A DNA stretch of 64,000 nucleotides, taken from an uncultured Oscillospiraceae bacterium (lineage in GTDB: Bacteria > Bacillota > Clostridia > Oscillospirales > Oscillospiraceae). The translations under genes and the position numbers were made by a program. Numbering within the stretch: position 1 is the first letter of the stretch; each line of letters begins with the position of its first letter. The notes beneath the pieces are model-generated. The model was not told the origin of the DNA. It did not search any database and saw only the letters and a list, made by a program, of their open reading frames with translations. This document shows positions 40,887 through 48,947 of this stretch, in pieces. The stretch lies in the NCBI GenBank assembly GCA_934646185.1, contig CAKUEH010000005.1, positions 1 through 64,000 of the forward strand, read 5' to 3'.

Positions 40887-42317
40887 ATGTATCAGCAGTA
40901 TATAAACGGAAAACTGGTAGACGGTCTCGGAAAGCCGCTGGACGTGTTCGACCCGTCGACCGGCGAGGTCGTCGGCACGGTCGGCTCCGCGAACGCGGCG
41001 CAGGCGCAGCAGGCGCTGGATGCGGCTGCGGAGGCGTTCAAGATCTGGTCGAAGACCCCTTTGCAGACGCGCATCGACTGGATGCTGAAGCTCCGCGAGG
41101 CGTGTCTTGCCGAGCGTGAGACGCTGGTCGAGCTGGTCAGCCGGGAATCCGGCAGAACGTATGCGCTGGCCTGCGGCGACTTTGACTGGTGCATGACGAG
41201 CTTCCAGTATTACGCGGAGGAGGTCAAGCGCGTCTACGGCACGTCCTTCCCCAATGCGGCAGGGACGTATGGCAGCGGCTATCATATTGTCGAGCGCCGC
41301 CCGATGGGCGTTTCGGTCGGCCATCTGGCGTGGAACTACCCGCTGGGCAACGCGGGCCTGAAAATTGCGCCCGCGGTCGTCTCCGGCTGCTGCTGCATCA
41401 TCAAGCCGTCGAGCCAGACCCCGCTGGCCACGCTCTATCTCGGCGTGATCGCGGAAAAGATCGGCTTCCCGGCGGGCGTCATCAACATCATCTCCGGCCC
41501 GGCGGGCGAAGTGGGAAAGACGCTCAACTCCAGCAGCATCCCCAAGCTCATCACGCTCATCGGTTCGAGCGAGACGGGCCTGCAGATCATGCGCGAGGGC
41601 GCAACGTCCGTAAAGAAGTATTCCTTCGAGCTGGGCGGCAACGCGCCGGTTATCGTGATGCCGGACGTGGATCTGGACGAGGTCGCGGCGAATATCGTGG
41701 CGAAGAAGACCGGCTTCGCGGGCCAGACATGCGTGAATTATAACCGCATTTATGTGCAGGAGCGCATTTATCCCCAGCTCTGTGAAAAGGTCGCGGAGAA
41801 GCTGCGCGCCGTGAAGCTCGGCCGGTGGAAGGACGAAGGGCAGGTCATGGGGCCGCTGATCAACAAAAAGGCGCGCGACCGTATGCTGGAGCTGGTGGAC
41901 GACGCGGTAAGCTCCGGTGCGAAGCTCGTAATGGGCGGCGAGGTGCCGGAGGAATTCGCGAAGGGCGCGTACATGACACCCGCGCTGCTGGTGGACGTTA
42001 CGGACGATATGCGCGTGAGCAAAGAGGAGATCTTCGGGCCGGTCATCCCGATGCAGCCGTTCAAGACGCTGGACGAGGCGATCGAGAAGGCCAACAACAC
42101 GATCTACGGCCTGTCTTCTTACTTCTTCGGCCACAACGCGAAGGAGATCGCCAGAGCGTTCGAGGGCATGGAGGCCGGCGAGATCTTCATCAACGGCTCC
42201 GGCGGCACCGAGCAGGTCCCGCACGCAGGCGTGAAGCAGTCCGGCGTCGGCTGCGACAAATCCCCCTGGTCCCTCGAAGAGTATTTCGACTTCAAATACT
42301 GCGCCATGATCCCGTAA
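40887..42317 (+). CDS. NAD(P)-dependent aldehyde dehydrogenase
   Basis: A 476-residue ALDH with oxyanion Asn150 (HLAWNYPLG), general base Glu248 (FELGGNAP) and catalytic Cys282 (GQTCVN). Closest in pattern to lactaldehyde/glycolaldehyde/succinate-semialdehyde dehydrogenases. In this operon it would oxidise the aldehyde released by the aldolases to an acid such as glycerate, glycolate or lactate. Starts five bases after the enolase-like gene with AAAGGAG upstream. Confidence 0.93.
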   Translation: MYQQYINGKLVDGLGKPLDVFDPSTGEVVGTVGSANAAQAQQALDAAAEAFKIWSKTPLQTRIDWMLKLREACLAERETLVELVSRESGRTYALACGDFDWCMTSFQYYAEEVKRVYGTSFPNAAGTYGSGYHIVERRPMGVSVGHLAWNYPLGNAGLKIAPAVVSGCCCIIKPSSQTPLATLYLGVIAEKIGFPAGVINIISGPAGEVGKTLNSSSIPKLITLIGSSETGLQIMREGATSVKKYSFELGGNAPVIVMPDVDLDEVAANIVAKKTGFAGQTCVNYNRIYVQERIYPQLCEKVAEKLRAVKLGRWKDEGQVMGPLINKKARDRMLELVDDAVSSGAKLVMGGEVPEEFAKGAYMTPALLVDVTDDMRVSKEEIFGPVIPMQPFKTLDEAIEKANNTIYGLSSYFFGHNAKEIARAFEGMEAGEIFINGSGGTEQVPHAGVKQSGVGCDKSPWSLEEYFDFKYCAMIP

Positions 42318-42336
42318 ACGCGGAAAGGGGAACGAA

Positions 42337-43323
42337 ATGGAAAAGAGATTTGACGTCATTGGCTTCGGCGACCCGTTTCAGGATCTGGATATCCAGCTGT
42401 CCAAACTCCCGGAGACCAACGTCAACATGCGCATGCACGACTACTGCTTCATGGGCGGCGGAAACGTCCCCACGGCGATGGTCGCGGCGGCGAGGCTGGG
42501 GCTGAAAAGCTCCATCCTCGGCGTCGTTGGAGACGATATGCTGGGGCGGCTCGCGGCGGCGGATTTCGCGTATAACCACGTCGACACGTCCCATCTGAAG
42601 GTCGCGCCCGGCAAACGGACGAATTTCTGCCTGTGCGTGGCCGAGCAGGAGATCGACGGCAAGGAATTCATCAGCAAGCCCGGCGATTTTGACCCGCTGA
42701 AGCCCGAGGAGCTGGATAAGGCGTATATCCAGTCGGCAAAGGCGCTGCACATCGGCCAGTTTACACCGGCCATCGTCAAAGCCTGCGAGTGGATGCACGA
42801 GGCAGGCGGCGTCGTGTCCATCGACGCGGCGTATTACCGCCCGGATATCTATGAAAATTACCGCCATCTGGACATCTTCATCGGCTCTGAGACATATTAC
42901 AACGTCATGTGCCAGACCGAGGGCTATACCGGCGGCAGAGCGGATATTCGGCGTGTCCTGCGCGCCATTCAGTCGCAGGGGCCGAAGACCGTAATCTTCA
43001 CCTTCGGCGCCGACGGCTGCACCGGCCTCTGCGGGGACGAATTCTTTGAAGTCCCGGCTTTCAGGGTCAAGGCGGTCGATTCGACCGGCGCGGGCGATGT
43101 GTTCCACGGAGCGTATATTTACGCATGGCTCCAGGGCTGGGACGCGAAGACCTGCTGCCGCTTCTGCTCCGGCGTTTCGGCGATCAAATGCACCCGCCCC
43201 GGCGGACGCTCCGGCATCCCGACGCTGCCGATCCTGGAAAAATTCCTCGCCACGGGCGAAATTGACGGGGAAGAGCTGGACGAGCGTGTCCGGCATTATA
43301 AATATGGACTTCTGAACGCTTGA
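42337..43323 (+). CDS. PfkB-family sugar kinase
   Basis: A 328-residue ribokinase-fold kinase: N-terminal GGGNVPTAMVAAARLG, and the second signature DSTGAGDVFHGA with catalytic Asp254. Likely substrates are a ketose or 2-keto-3-deoxy-gluconate, giving a phosphorylated sugar for the class II aldolase at 44759 or for Eda. Preceded by AAAGGGGA. Cys-rich segment CCRFCSGVSAIKC near the C-terminus is unusual but may not be functional. Confidence 0.92.
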   Translation: MEKRFDVIGFGDPFQDLDIQLSKLPETNVNMRMHDYCFMGGGNVPTAMVAAARLGLKSSILGVVGDDMLGRLAAADFAYNHVDTSHLKVAPGKRTNFCLCVAEQEIDGKEFISKPGDFDPLKPEELDKAYIQSAKALHIGQFTPAIVKACEWMHEAGGVVSIDAAYYRPDIYENYRHLDIFIGSETYYNVMCQTEGYTGGRADIRRVLRAIQSQGPKTVIFTFGADGCTGLCGDEFFEVPAFRVKAVDSTGAGDVFHGAYIYAWLQGWDAKTCCRFCSGVSAIKCTRPGGRSGIPTLPILEKFLATGEIDGEELDERVRHYKYGLLNA

Positions 43324-43351
43324 CACAAAGAAAGACAGGGAGGAAACCATC

Positions 43352-44743
43352 ATGCTGAATTATCATGTCAAGATCGGTCTGGTGCCGATCCGCAGAGACT
43401 GTACCCCGCGCCCCGGCATTTTCAACTGGGAATATGCGGAGGAACGCGCAAGAAAGACCGTCGCGTACATCGAGGAGCATTTCACCAGCGAAAACGTCTC
43501 GTTCGTCGACCTCAAGGGCATCAACGACGTAGAGGTCCTGTACAACGAAAAGGACGTGCAGCCCGTCGTAGACCTGATGCGAAAAGAGCGCGCCGACGCG
43601 ATCTTCATCATCAACAGCAACTTCGGCAACGAAGAGGTCGCCGCCATGGTCACCAAGGAGCTGGGACTTCCGGTCCTGCTCTGGGGTCCGCTGGACGATG
43701 TGTTCGAGCCGGACGGCAGCCGCCACACCGACAGCCAGTGCGGCCTGTTCGGCGTCAGCCGCCAAATGCAGCGCTACGGCGTCCCGTTCAGCTACATTGA
43801 AAACTGCCGCGTGAGCGACCCCATTTTCGCCGACGGACTGGACAAATTCGTCCGTGTGGCCTGCATGATCAAGAATTTCCGCGGCATGCGCATCGCGCAG
43901 GTCGGCCTGCGGCCGAAGCCCTTCTGCTCCGTCATTTTCAACGAGGGCGAGCTGATGCAGCGCTTCGGCATGCACATCATCCCGGTCAACATGGCGGTGA
44001 TTATCGACAAGTATAACCGCATTCTCAAAGAGCGCGACGCGGAGCTGGAGGAGGGCGCGAAGATCCTGTTCGAGCGCTATCAGATGGACAAGGATACCCC
44101 GCCGCTCGCGAAGAAAATCTACGCCTTTGTGCTCCTTTACAAGGAGATCTTCGAGGAATATGACGTCGACGTCATTTCCTCCGAGTGCTGGACGTCCATG
44201 CAGCTGGGCGTCGGCGCCATGCCCTGCACGGCCTACAGCATTCTGGCCGACATGGGCTACATCGTCTCCTGCGAGAGCGATATGCACGGCGCGATCTCCA
44301 TGGCGCTGCTGTCCTGCGCGGCGCTGGGCAAGAACCCGCCGTTCTTCGGCGAATTCACCGTCCGCCATCCCGAGGACAAAAATGTCGAGCTGCTGTGGCA
44401 CTGCGGCCCGTTTGCCTACTCGCTCAAAAAGCCCGGCACCGTCGCACGCGAGGAGAATCAGCGCCAGTGGTTCCAGGTCAAGGACGGCAAATTCACCATC
44501 TGCCGCTTCGATCAGGACGACGGCCATTATCAGCTGCTGAACGGCACGCTGGAGAGCGCCGACGGCCCGTATACCTTCGGCACCTACCTCTGGGCGCGGT
44601 TCAACGATCTGACCAGGTGGGAGCGCAAGCTGATCGACGGCCCGTACATCCATCACATGGCCGAGGTCGAGGGCGATTACACATGGGAGCTGCGCGAGTT
44701 CTGCCGCCTGATCCCGCATCTGGACTCCGATACCGTGGACTAA
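43352..44743 (+). CDS. L-fucose/L-arabinose isomerase-family protein
   Basis: A 463-residue protein of the FucI/AraA-like fold: N-terminal alpha/beta domain (VKIGLVPIRRD, FGNEEVAAMVTKELGLPVLLWGP), then MRIAQVGLRPK, a VDVISSECW segment (candidate metal Glu) and CESDMHGAISM. The C-terminal beta domain includes YIHHMAEVEGDY with candidate metal His. Family members interconvert aldoses and ketoses with Mn. Somewhat shorter than FucI (about 590). It would feed a ketose to the PfkB kinase encoded just upstream. GGGAGG before ATG. Confidence 0.88.
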   Translation: MLNYHVKIGLVPIRRDCTPRPGIFNWEYAEERARKTVAYIEEHFTSENVSFVDLKGINDVEVLYNEKDVQPVVDLMRKERADAIFIINSNFGNEEVAAMVTKELGLPVLLWGPLDDVFEPDGSRHTDSQCGLFGVSRQMQRYGVPFSYIENCRVSDPIFADGLDKFVRVACMIKNFRGMRIAQVGLRPKPFCSVIFNEGELMQRFGMHIIPVNMAVIIDKYNRILKERDAELEEGAKILFERYQMDKDTPPLAKKIYAFVLLYKEIFEEYDVDVISSECWTSMQLGVGAMPCTAYSILADMGYIVSCESDMHGAISMALLSCAALGKNPPFFGEFTVRHPEDKNVELLWHCGPFAYSLKKPGTVAREENQRQWFQVKDGKFTICRFDQDDGHYQLLNGTLESADGPYTFGTYLWARFNDLTRWERKLIDGPYIHHMAEVEGDYTWELREFCRLIPHLDSDTVD

Positions 44744-44758
44744 AAGGAGAAAACAAGC

Positions 44759-45589
44759 ATGCTGACTGATTTAAGATCCATTCTCGCGCTGGCCGAGGAA
44801 ACAGGCCGCGCGATCCCCGCGTTCAACTGCTACACGCAGGAGTGCGTCATGGGCGTTCTGGAAGCCGCGAAGGAAACCGGCGCGCCGGTCATCTTCCAGA
44901 TGTTCAGCCGTCTGGCCGACACCAACGACGGTAATTTTGTCGCGCCCGCCATTCTGGAGGCCATCCGCCAGCTTCCGCAGCCCGCGGTCATGCACCTTGA
45001 CCACGGCGCGGGCATCCCGGAGGTCGTGCGCGCCATCCGGCTCGGCATGACCGGCGTGATGATCGATGCATCGACCCTGCCGCTGGAGGAGAACATTGCC
45101 ACGACGAAGCTCGCGGCAGAGCTCTGCGGCTATGCCGGCGTTCCGGTCGAGGGTGAGCTCGGCCATGTCGGCGCGACGAAGGACGAGGTACTCGGCAACT
45201 ACACGGATGTTGCGGAGGCAGAGCGCTTTGTGAAGGAAACCGGCGTTTCCGCGCTGGCCGTCATGGTCGGTACGGCGCACGGCCGGTACAAAAAAGCGCC
45301 GGTTCTGGATATTCAGCGCATCCGCGACATCCGCGAAGCGACGGGAAAGCTGCCGCTGGTGCTGCACGGCGGCTCCGGCGTGCCGGACGAGCAGATCCGC
45401 ATGGCCGTGGAGGCCGGCATCCGCAAGGTCAACTTTGCGACCGACCTCTGCTACGCCTTCCTCGATCAGGTCATGGTCACGGAGCGCACGACGGTCGCGC
45501 TGGACGTGTTCATGCGCGAGCCCATCCACGCCATCCGCGATTACTGCATCGGCAAGATCAGACTGCTGGGCGCGGACAGGATCCTGTAA
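44759..45589 (+). CDS. Class II fructose/tagatose-bisphosphate aldolase family protein
   Basis: A 276-residue zinc aldolase: catalytic Asp81 and zinc His82 (HLDHG), Glu133 (EGELGHVG), zinc His174 (GTAHGRY) and His203 (LHGGSG). The pattern and length fit the GatY/KbaY/YdjI subgroup, which cleaves ketose phosphates to DHAP plus an aldehyde. With the isomerase and PfkB kinase directly upstream it completes an isomerase-kinase-aldolase route. AAAGGAG precedes ATG. Confidence 0.92.
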   Translation: MLTDLRSILALAEETGRAIPAFNCYTQECVMGVLEAAKETGAPVIFQMFSRLADTNDGNFVAPAILEAIRQLPQPAVMHLDHGAGIPEVVRAIRLGMTGVMIDASTLPLEENIATTKLAAELCGYAGVPVEGELGHVGATKDEVLGNYTDVAEAERFVKETGVSALAVMVGTAHGRYKKAPVLDIQRIRDIREATGKLPLVLHGGSGVPDEQIRMAVEAGIRKVNFATDLCYAFLDQVMVTERTTVALDVFMREPIHAIRDYCIGKIRLLGADRIL

Positions 45590-45596
45590 CCATCAA

Positions 45597-45623
45597 GCGC
45601 CTGCCGGGGACCCCGGCAGGCGC
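45597..45623 (+). other. Intercistronic hairpin in the catabolic operon
   Basis: GCGCCTGCCGGGG and CCCCGGCAGGCGC form a near-perfect stem with almost no loop (45597-45623). No T tract. Located between the aldolase and epimerase genes; may protect or cut the mRNA. Confidence 0.6.
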
Positions 45624-45649
45624 AGTGCTGTATGAAAAGGAGAAACCAT

Positions 45650-46672
45650 ATGAAGATCACAAAGCGTCCGTTCGGCACACTTGCGGACGGTACCGCCGTA
45701 TCCTGCTGGACGATGGAAAACGCGCACGGCCTGCGCGCGGAGCTTCTGGACTACGGCGCAGCCATCCGCAGCATTCAGGTTCCCGACCGGACGGGAAAGC
45801 TCGTCGACGTTGTGCTCGGCTATGACGATCTGGCCGGCTACACCGGAAATCCCAGCTTCTACGGCGCGACCATCGGCCGCTTCGGCAACCGCATCGGCGG
45901 CGCGGAATTTGCGCTGAACGGCAAACTGTACCGGCTGGCAAAAAACAACGGGGAAAACCACCTGCACGGCGGTCTGCGCGGCTTTGACAAATACGTCTGG
46001 CAGGGAACAGAGGAGCCGGACGGCGTGCGGTTCACGCGCATCTCGCCGGACGGCGAGGAGGGGTATCCCGGCACGCTGACGGTATCGGTTAAATTCAGTT
46101 GGCAGGGAGACGGACTGATGCTCCACTATACGGCGCGGTGCGATCAGGATACGATCTTGAACCTGACGAACCACAGCTATTTTAACCTCGACGGCGAGGG
46201 CACCGTGCAGGAGCAGCTTCTGAAAATTCATGCCGACTGCTATACGCCAAACGACGCGGGCTGTCTGCCGACGGGCGAGCTTGCGCCTGTCGCGGGTACG
46301 GCAATGGATTTCCGCGCCTTCAAGGCCATCGGCAAGGACGCGGACAGCGACGAGCCGTGCGTGAAGCCCTTCCGCGGCTACGACGTGAATTTCTGCCTGG
46401 ACGGAAGCATTCCGGCGATCGAAGCGAAGTCATTAAAAAGCGGCATCGTCATGCACGTGACGACCGACCAGCCCGGCGTGCAGCTCTTTACGGCCAACCA
46501 TATGAAAGAGCGCATCGGCAAAAACGGACAGAAATACGGCCACCGCTCCGCGTTCTGCCTCGAAACGCAGCATTTCCCGGACTGCATCCACCATCCGGAC
46601 TGGCCAAGCTGCGTTCTGCGCGCGGGCGAGGTCTTTGACAGCAAGACCATCTATTCATTTACGACGGAATAA
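45650..46672 (+). CDS. galM: Aldose 1-epimerase (GalM family)
   Basis: A 340-residue mutarotase: GRFGNRIGGAEF near 85, ENHLHGGLRGFDK with the first active-site His, TNHSYFNL with the second His, and catalytic Glu in CLETQHFPD near 307. It equilibrates alpha and beta anomers of the imported sugar before isomerisation. The ATG at 45650 follows AAGGAG; an in-frame ATG 18 bases upstream overlaps that site. Confidence 0.93.
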   Translation: MKITKRPFGTLADGTAVSCWTMENAHGLRAELLDYGAAIRSIQVPDRTGKLVDVVLGYDDLAGYTGNPSFYGATIGRFGNRIGGAEFALNGKLYRLAKNNGENHLHGGLRGFDKYVWQGTEEPDGVRFTRISPDGEEGYPGTLTVSVKFSWQGDGLMLHYTARCDQDTILNLTNHSYFNLDGEGTVQEQLLKIHADCYTPNDAGCLPTGELAPVAGTAMDFRAFKAIGKDADSDEPCVKPFRGYDVNFCLDGSIPAIEAKSLKSGIVMHVTTDQPGVQLFTANHMKERIGKNGQKYGHRSAFCLETQHFPDCIHHPDWPSCVLRAGEVFDSKTIYSFTTE

Positions 46673-46689
46673 GAAGGAAGGAAATTTAT

Positions 46690-47481
46690 ATGGCTGATTT
46701 TACAATGGACCGGTTCAGCCTGAAGGGCAGGACCGCCCTTGTGACCGGCGCGGAGCGCGGCATCGGGCTGGAGATTGCAAAGGGTCTGGCCGCGGCGGGC
46801 GCGGATATTATCATCGCGGGTCTGATGGAAGAAGAATTCCCGAAGGCGGAGGCCGCCGTGCGCGCCAAGGGCGTGAGCTGCACGGTGCTGAAAGCGGATA
46901 TCTCGAAGGAAGAAGACGTGCTGCGGATTGCGGAGCAGGCATGGGAGATCTTCCCGAACGGGCTTGACATTCTGGTCAACAACGCGGGCGTCAACAAGCT
47001 GGCGCCCGCCGAGGAGATGCCGCTGGAGGTCTGGCAGAAGGTCGTCGGCGTCAATCTGACGGGTACGTTCCTCATGTGCCGCACGTTCGGAAACCGGATG
47101 CTGCGGCAGGGCCACGGCAATATCGTGAATGTCGCGTCCATGTCCGGCCTGGTCGTGAACCCGCTGCCGCAGCAGCAGTGCGCGTACAACTCGTCCAAGG
47201 CGGGCGTCATCATGCTGACGAAGTGCATGGCCAACGAGTGGGCCCAGCGCGGTGTGCGTGTCAACGCGATCTGCCCCGGCTTTACCGACACGCCGCTCAC
47301 GGCCAGACGGCTGAGTACGCCGAACGACCCCGCGGTCGCGAAGTGGCTCGGCGGCACGCCGATGGGCAGAGTCGCCCAGCCGGACGAAATGGTCGGGCTC
47401 GTGCTCTATTTTGCAAGCGACGCGTCCACGTTCACGACTGGCGCGGTCCTCTCCGTCGACGGCGGATATACCTGCCTGTAA
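46690..47481 (+). CDS. SDR family oxidoreductase (gluconate 5-dehydrogenase/KduD-like)
   Basis: A 263-residue classical SDR: TGAERGIG at about 19-26, NNAG near 97, Ser in VASMSGL, Tyr/Lys in AYNSSKAG, and C-terminal GAVLSVDGGYT. The pattern fits the group that oxidises sugar acids at C3 or C5 (gluconate 5-dehydrogenase, KduD). Last gene of the operon, 17 bases after galM, AAGGAAGG before ATG. Confidence 0.9.
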   Translation: MADFTMDRFSLKGRTALVTGAERGIGLEIAKGLAAAGADIIIAGLMEEEFPKAEAAVRAKGVSCTVLKADISKEEDVLRIAEQAWEIFPNGLDILVNNAGVNKLAPAEEMPLEVWQKVVGVNLTGTFLMCRTFGNRMLRQGHGNIVNVASMSGLVVNPLPQQQCAYNSSKAGVIMLTKCMANEWAQRGVRVNAICPGFTDTPLTARRLSTPNDPAVAKWLGGTPMGRVAQPDEMVGLVLYFASDASTFTTGAVLSVDGGYTCL

Positions 47482-47498
47482 GCGATCCCGGATCACAG

Positions 47499-47534
47499 AA
47501 AAAGCGCCAGGCTCATGCTGTGGGACGCTTTTTT
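47499..47534. terminator. Terminator of the catabolic operon, overlapping the DUF368 gene end
   Basis: AAAAAGCG (47499-47506) pairs with CGCTTTTTT (47527-47535) with further partial pairing inside. It closes the plus-strand operon; the right arm encodes the last Lys-Lys-Arg of the convergent DUF368 gene. Confidence 0.65.
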
Positions 47535-48418
47535 ATCATCGTTTTGGGAGCGGCTTGCTGCGCCGTCCATTTGCGGAGCGCCTCGAGCCCCAGCAGGATG
47601 GCGATGCCCAGCGCAAGGCCGAGCCAATCAAAGGTCGGGAGACTGACGGGCGCCTGCGGCGCGTCGAGTCCGGCAGGGCCCATGACGATGGCATAGAGCG
47701 AGCCCGCCATCAGCCCGAGAATGAGCCAGACCGTCTGGCTGCGGTATTTTCTGAGCGCGGCGCGGATGGAAAGCGCGATGCCCGCGAGAATGCCAAGCCC
47801 CAACGCGCACAGCCCCGGGAGCACGGAAAAGTCCAGCCCCAGAAACGTCTTGATCGCCTGGATCGCGGGCAGATACACGCCCGCGATGAGCAGGATCGTC
47901 GAACCTGAAATACCCGGCAGCACCATCGCCGTGATGGCTACCGCGCCGGACAGAAAAACGTAGCCCAGCATCCACACGGGCGCGCCCGCGAAGCGGACGG
48001 CGACGATCGCCGTATTTGCGCGCAGAAGCGTCAGGAGCACGACCAGCAGCGCCCCAAAGATCGCAAACGGGAGATTCCGCGCCTGCCCGCGCAGGGATGC
48101 GCGCTCCGCGCGGATCACAAACGGAAAAGACGCCAGCGTCAGCCCCAGAAACAGGCTGCTCATGAAATAAATATGCGACGCAAAGAGCGTTGAGAGCGCC
48201 AGCACGCAGGCGAGCATCCCGAACACCCAGCCGGCGCCGAGCTTCAGAAGATACACGATCGCGGCCCTTCTCGCGCCCGCGTCCGTTCCGAACAGGCTGT
48301 GCAGCGCGTCCAGAAACCGGTCGTAGAAGCCCAGAATAAATGCGATCGTCCCGCCCGAGACGCCGGGCACGCTGTCCGCCAGCGCCATACAGAAGCCGTG
48401 AAATGCAGTCAGGATCAT
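47513..48418 (-). CDS. DUF368 membrane protein (PopT-type polyprenyl-phosphate transporter)
   Basis: A 301-residue protein with about eight membrane segments and the two DUF368 hallmarks: DSVPGVSGGTIAF at about 15-27 and MVLPGISGSTILL near 165. DUF368 proteins (PopT) are proposed to recycle undecaprenyl phosphate across the membrane for envelope polymer synthesis. The ATG overlaps the TGA of the upstream flippase fragment (ATGA), so translation is coupled to it. Ribosome site AGGAG lies inside the fragment. Confidence 0.9.
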   Translation of the reverse strand: MILTAFHGFCMALADSVPGVSGGTIAFILGFYDRFLDALHSLFGTDAGARRAAIVYLLKLGAGWVFGMLACVLALSTLFASHIYFMSSLFLGLTLASFPFVIRAERASLRGQARNLPFAIFGALLVVLLTLLRANTAIVAVRFAGAPVWMLGYVFLSGAVAITAMVLPGISGSTILLIAGVYLPAIQAIKTFLGLDFSVLPGLCALGLGILAGIALSIRAALRKYRSQTVWLILGLMAGSLYAIVMGPAGLDAPQAPVSLPTFDWLGLALGIAILLGLEALRKWTAQQAAPKTMIKKRPTA

Positions 48419-48612
48419 GTAGGTTCTCCTTTCCGGCGTGCGCCGAAGAGCGTGTTCGCCGTCTGTGTGATGAGATCCGCCGTGCCGTAATCCGCGGGCG
48501 AAAGATATTCGGTATAAAACCGCACCATGAGAAACACGAGCAGCTTTGAGCCGAACGTGCCGAGCCCGAGCTTTACCGTGTTTCCCGCCAATGTCTGATA
48601 CTTGTTTTTCAT
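48415..48612 (-). pseudogene. Truncated polysaccharide flippase (N-terminal fragment)
   Basis: A 65-residue remnant. Residues 1-53 match the start of MATE/Wzx-like oligosaccharide flippases (MKNKYQTLAGNTVKL, then GSKLLVFLMVRFYTEYLSPADYGTADLITQTAN), which are normally around 450-500 residues. After TAN the sequence changes to a short basic tail and stops. It carries the first membrane helix only, so it cannot transport by itself. The TGA overlaps the DUF368 ATG. It may be a deletion scar, or a retained leader peptide for DUF368. Confidence 0.75.
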
Positions 48613-48629
48613 TGCGTCATCCCAAACAA

Positions 48630-48674
48630 AAAAGCGTCTTCCCAATGGACAATGCCATTGTAGAAGACGCTTTT
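48630..48674. terminator. Strong bidirectional terminator upstream of the flippase fragment
   Basis: AAAAGCGTCTTC (48630-48641) pairs with GAAGACGCTTTT (48663-48674), and an inner CAATGG/CCATTG stem (48643-48660) continues it. It lies in a divergent gap, just 18 bases upstream of the fragment's start codon, where no terminator is expected. Confidence 0.8.
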
Positions 48675-48710
48675 AACTTACACTGAAATCAAATTAAAAC
48701 AGAATTTAAA

Positions 48711-48738
48711 CTGCGCCGGCGTTCCGCAGCCGGCGCAG
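48711..48738 (-). terminator. Second hairpin in the divergent gap
   Basis: CTGCGCCGGC (48711-48720) and GCCGGCGCAG (48729-48738), 8-base loop; on the minus strand it is followed by TTTAAATTCTGTTTTAATTT. No gene is visible between 48739 and 48947 on either strand. Confidence 0.55.
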
Positions 48739-48863
48739 GAGCGCGGATCGGTCTGTTTCAGCGCCTCGCTTTTTGATATTTTTCACAAAACCGCAGATGC
48801 CAGCCAAAAAAAAGACACCTTTTTTACAAGATTCCTCTCCTGCTTTTTCCCTGCTTTTTGCAA

Positions 48864-48869
48864 TATAAT
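48864..48869 (+). promoter_or_regulatory. Probable -10 box of the 48948 binding-protein gene
   Basis: TATAAT about 80 bases upstream of the ATG. The -35 position (TGCTTT) is poor and lies in a short repeat TGCTTTTTC/TGCTTTTTG, suggesting activator-dependent use. Confidence 0.5.
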
Positions 48870-48947
48870 CAGAATAACAGAGAAAACTCTCTGACGCTTC
48901 CGCCGGACGACCGTGCGGAAAGCAAAAAATTTGATGGAGGAATCAAC

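Noticed and set aside
48739..48947. Small RNA or small gene in the gap before the 48948 binding-protein gene
   Set aside because: No frame with a ribosome site, and no promoter-hairpin pair in the same direction beyond the -10 box assigned to the binding-protein gene.
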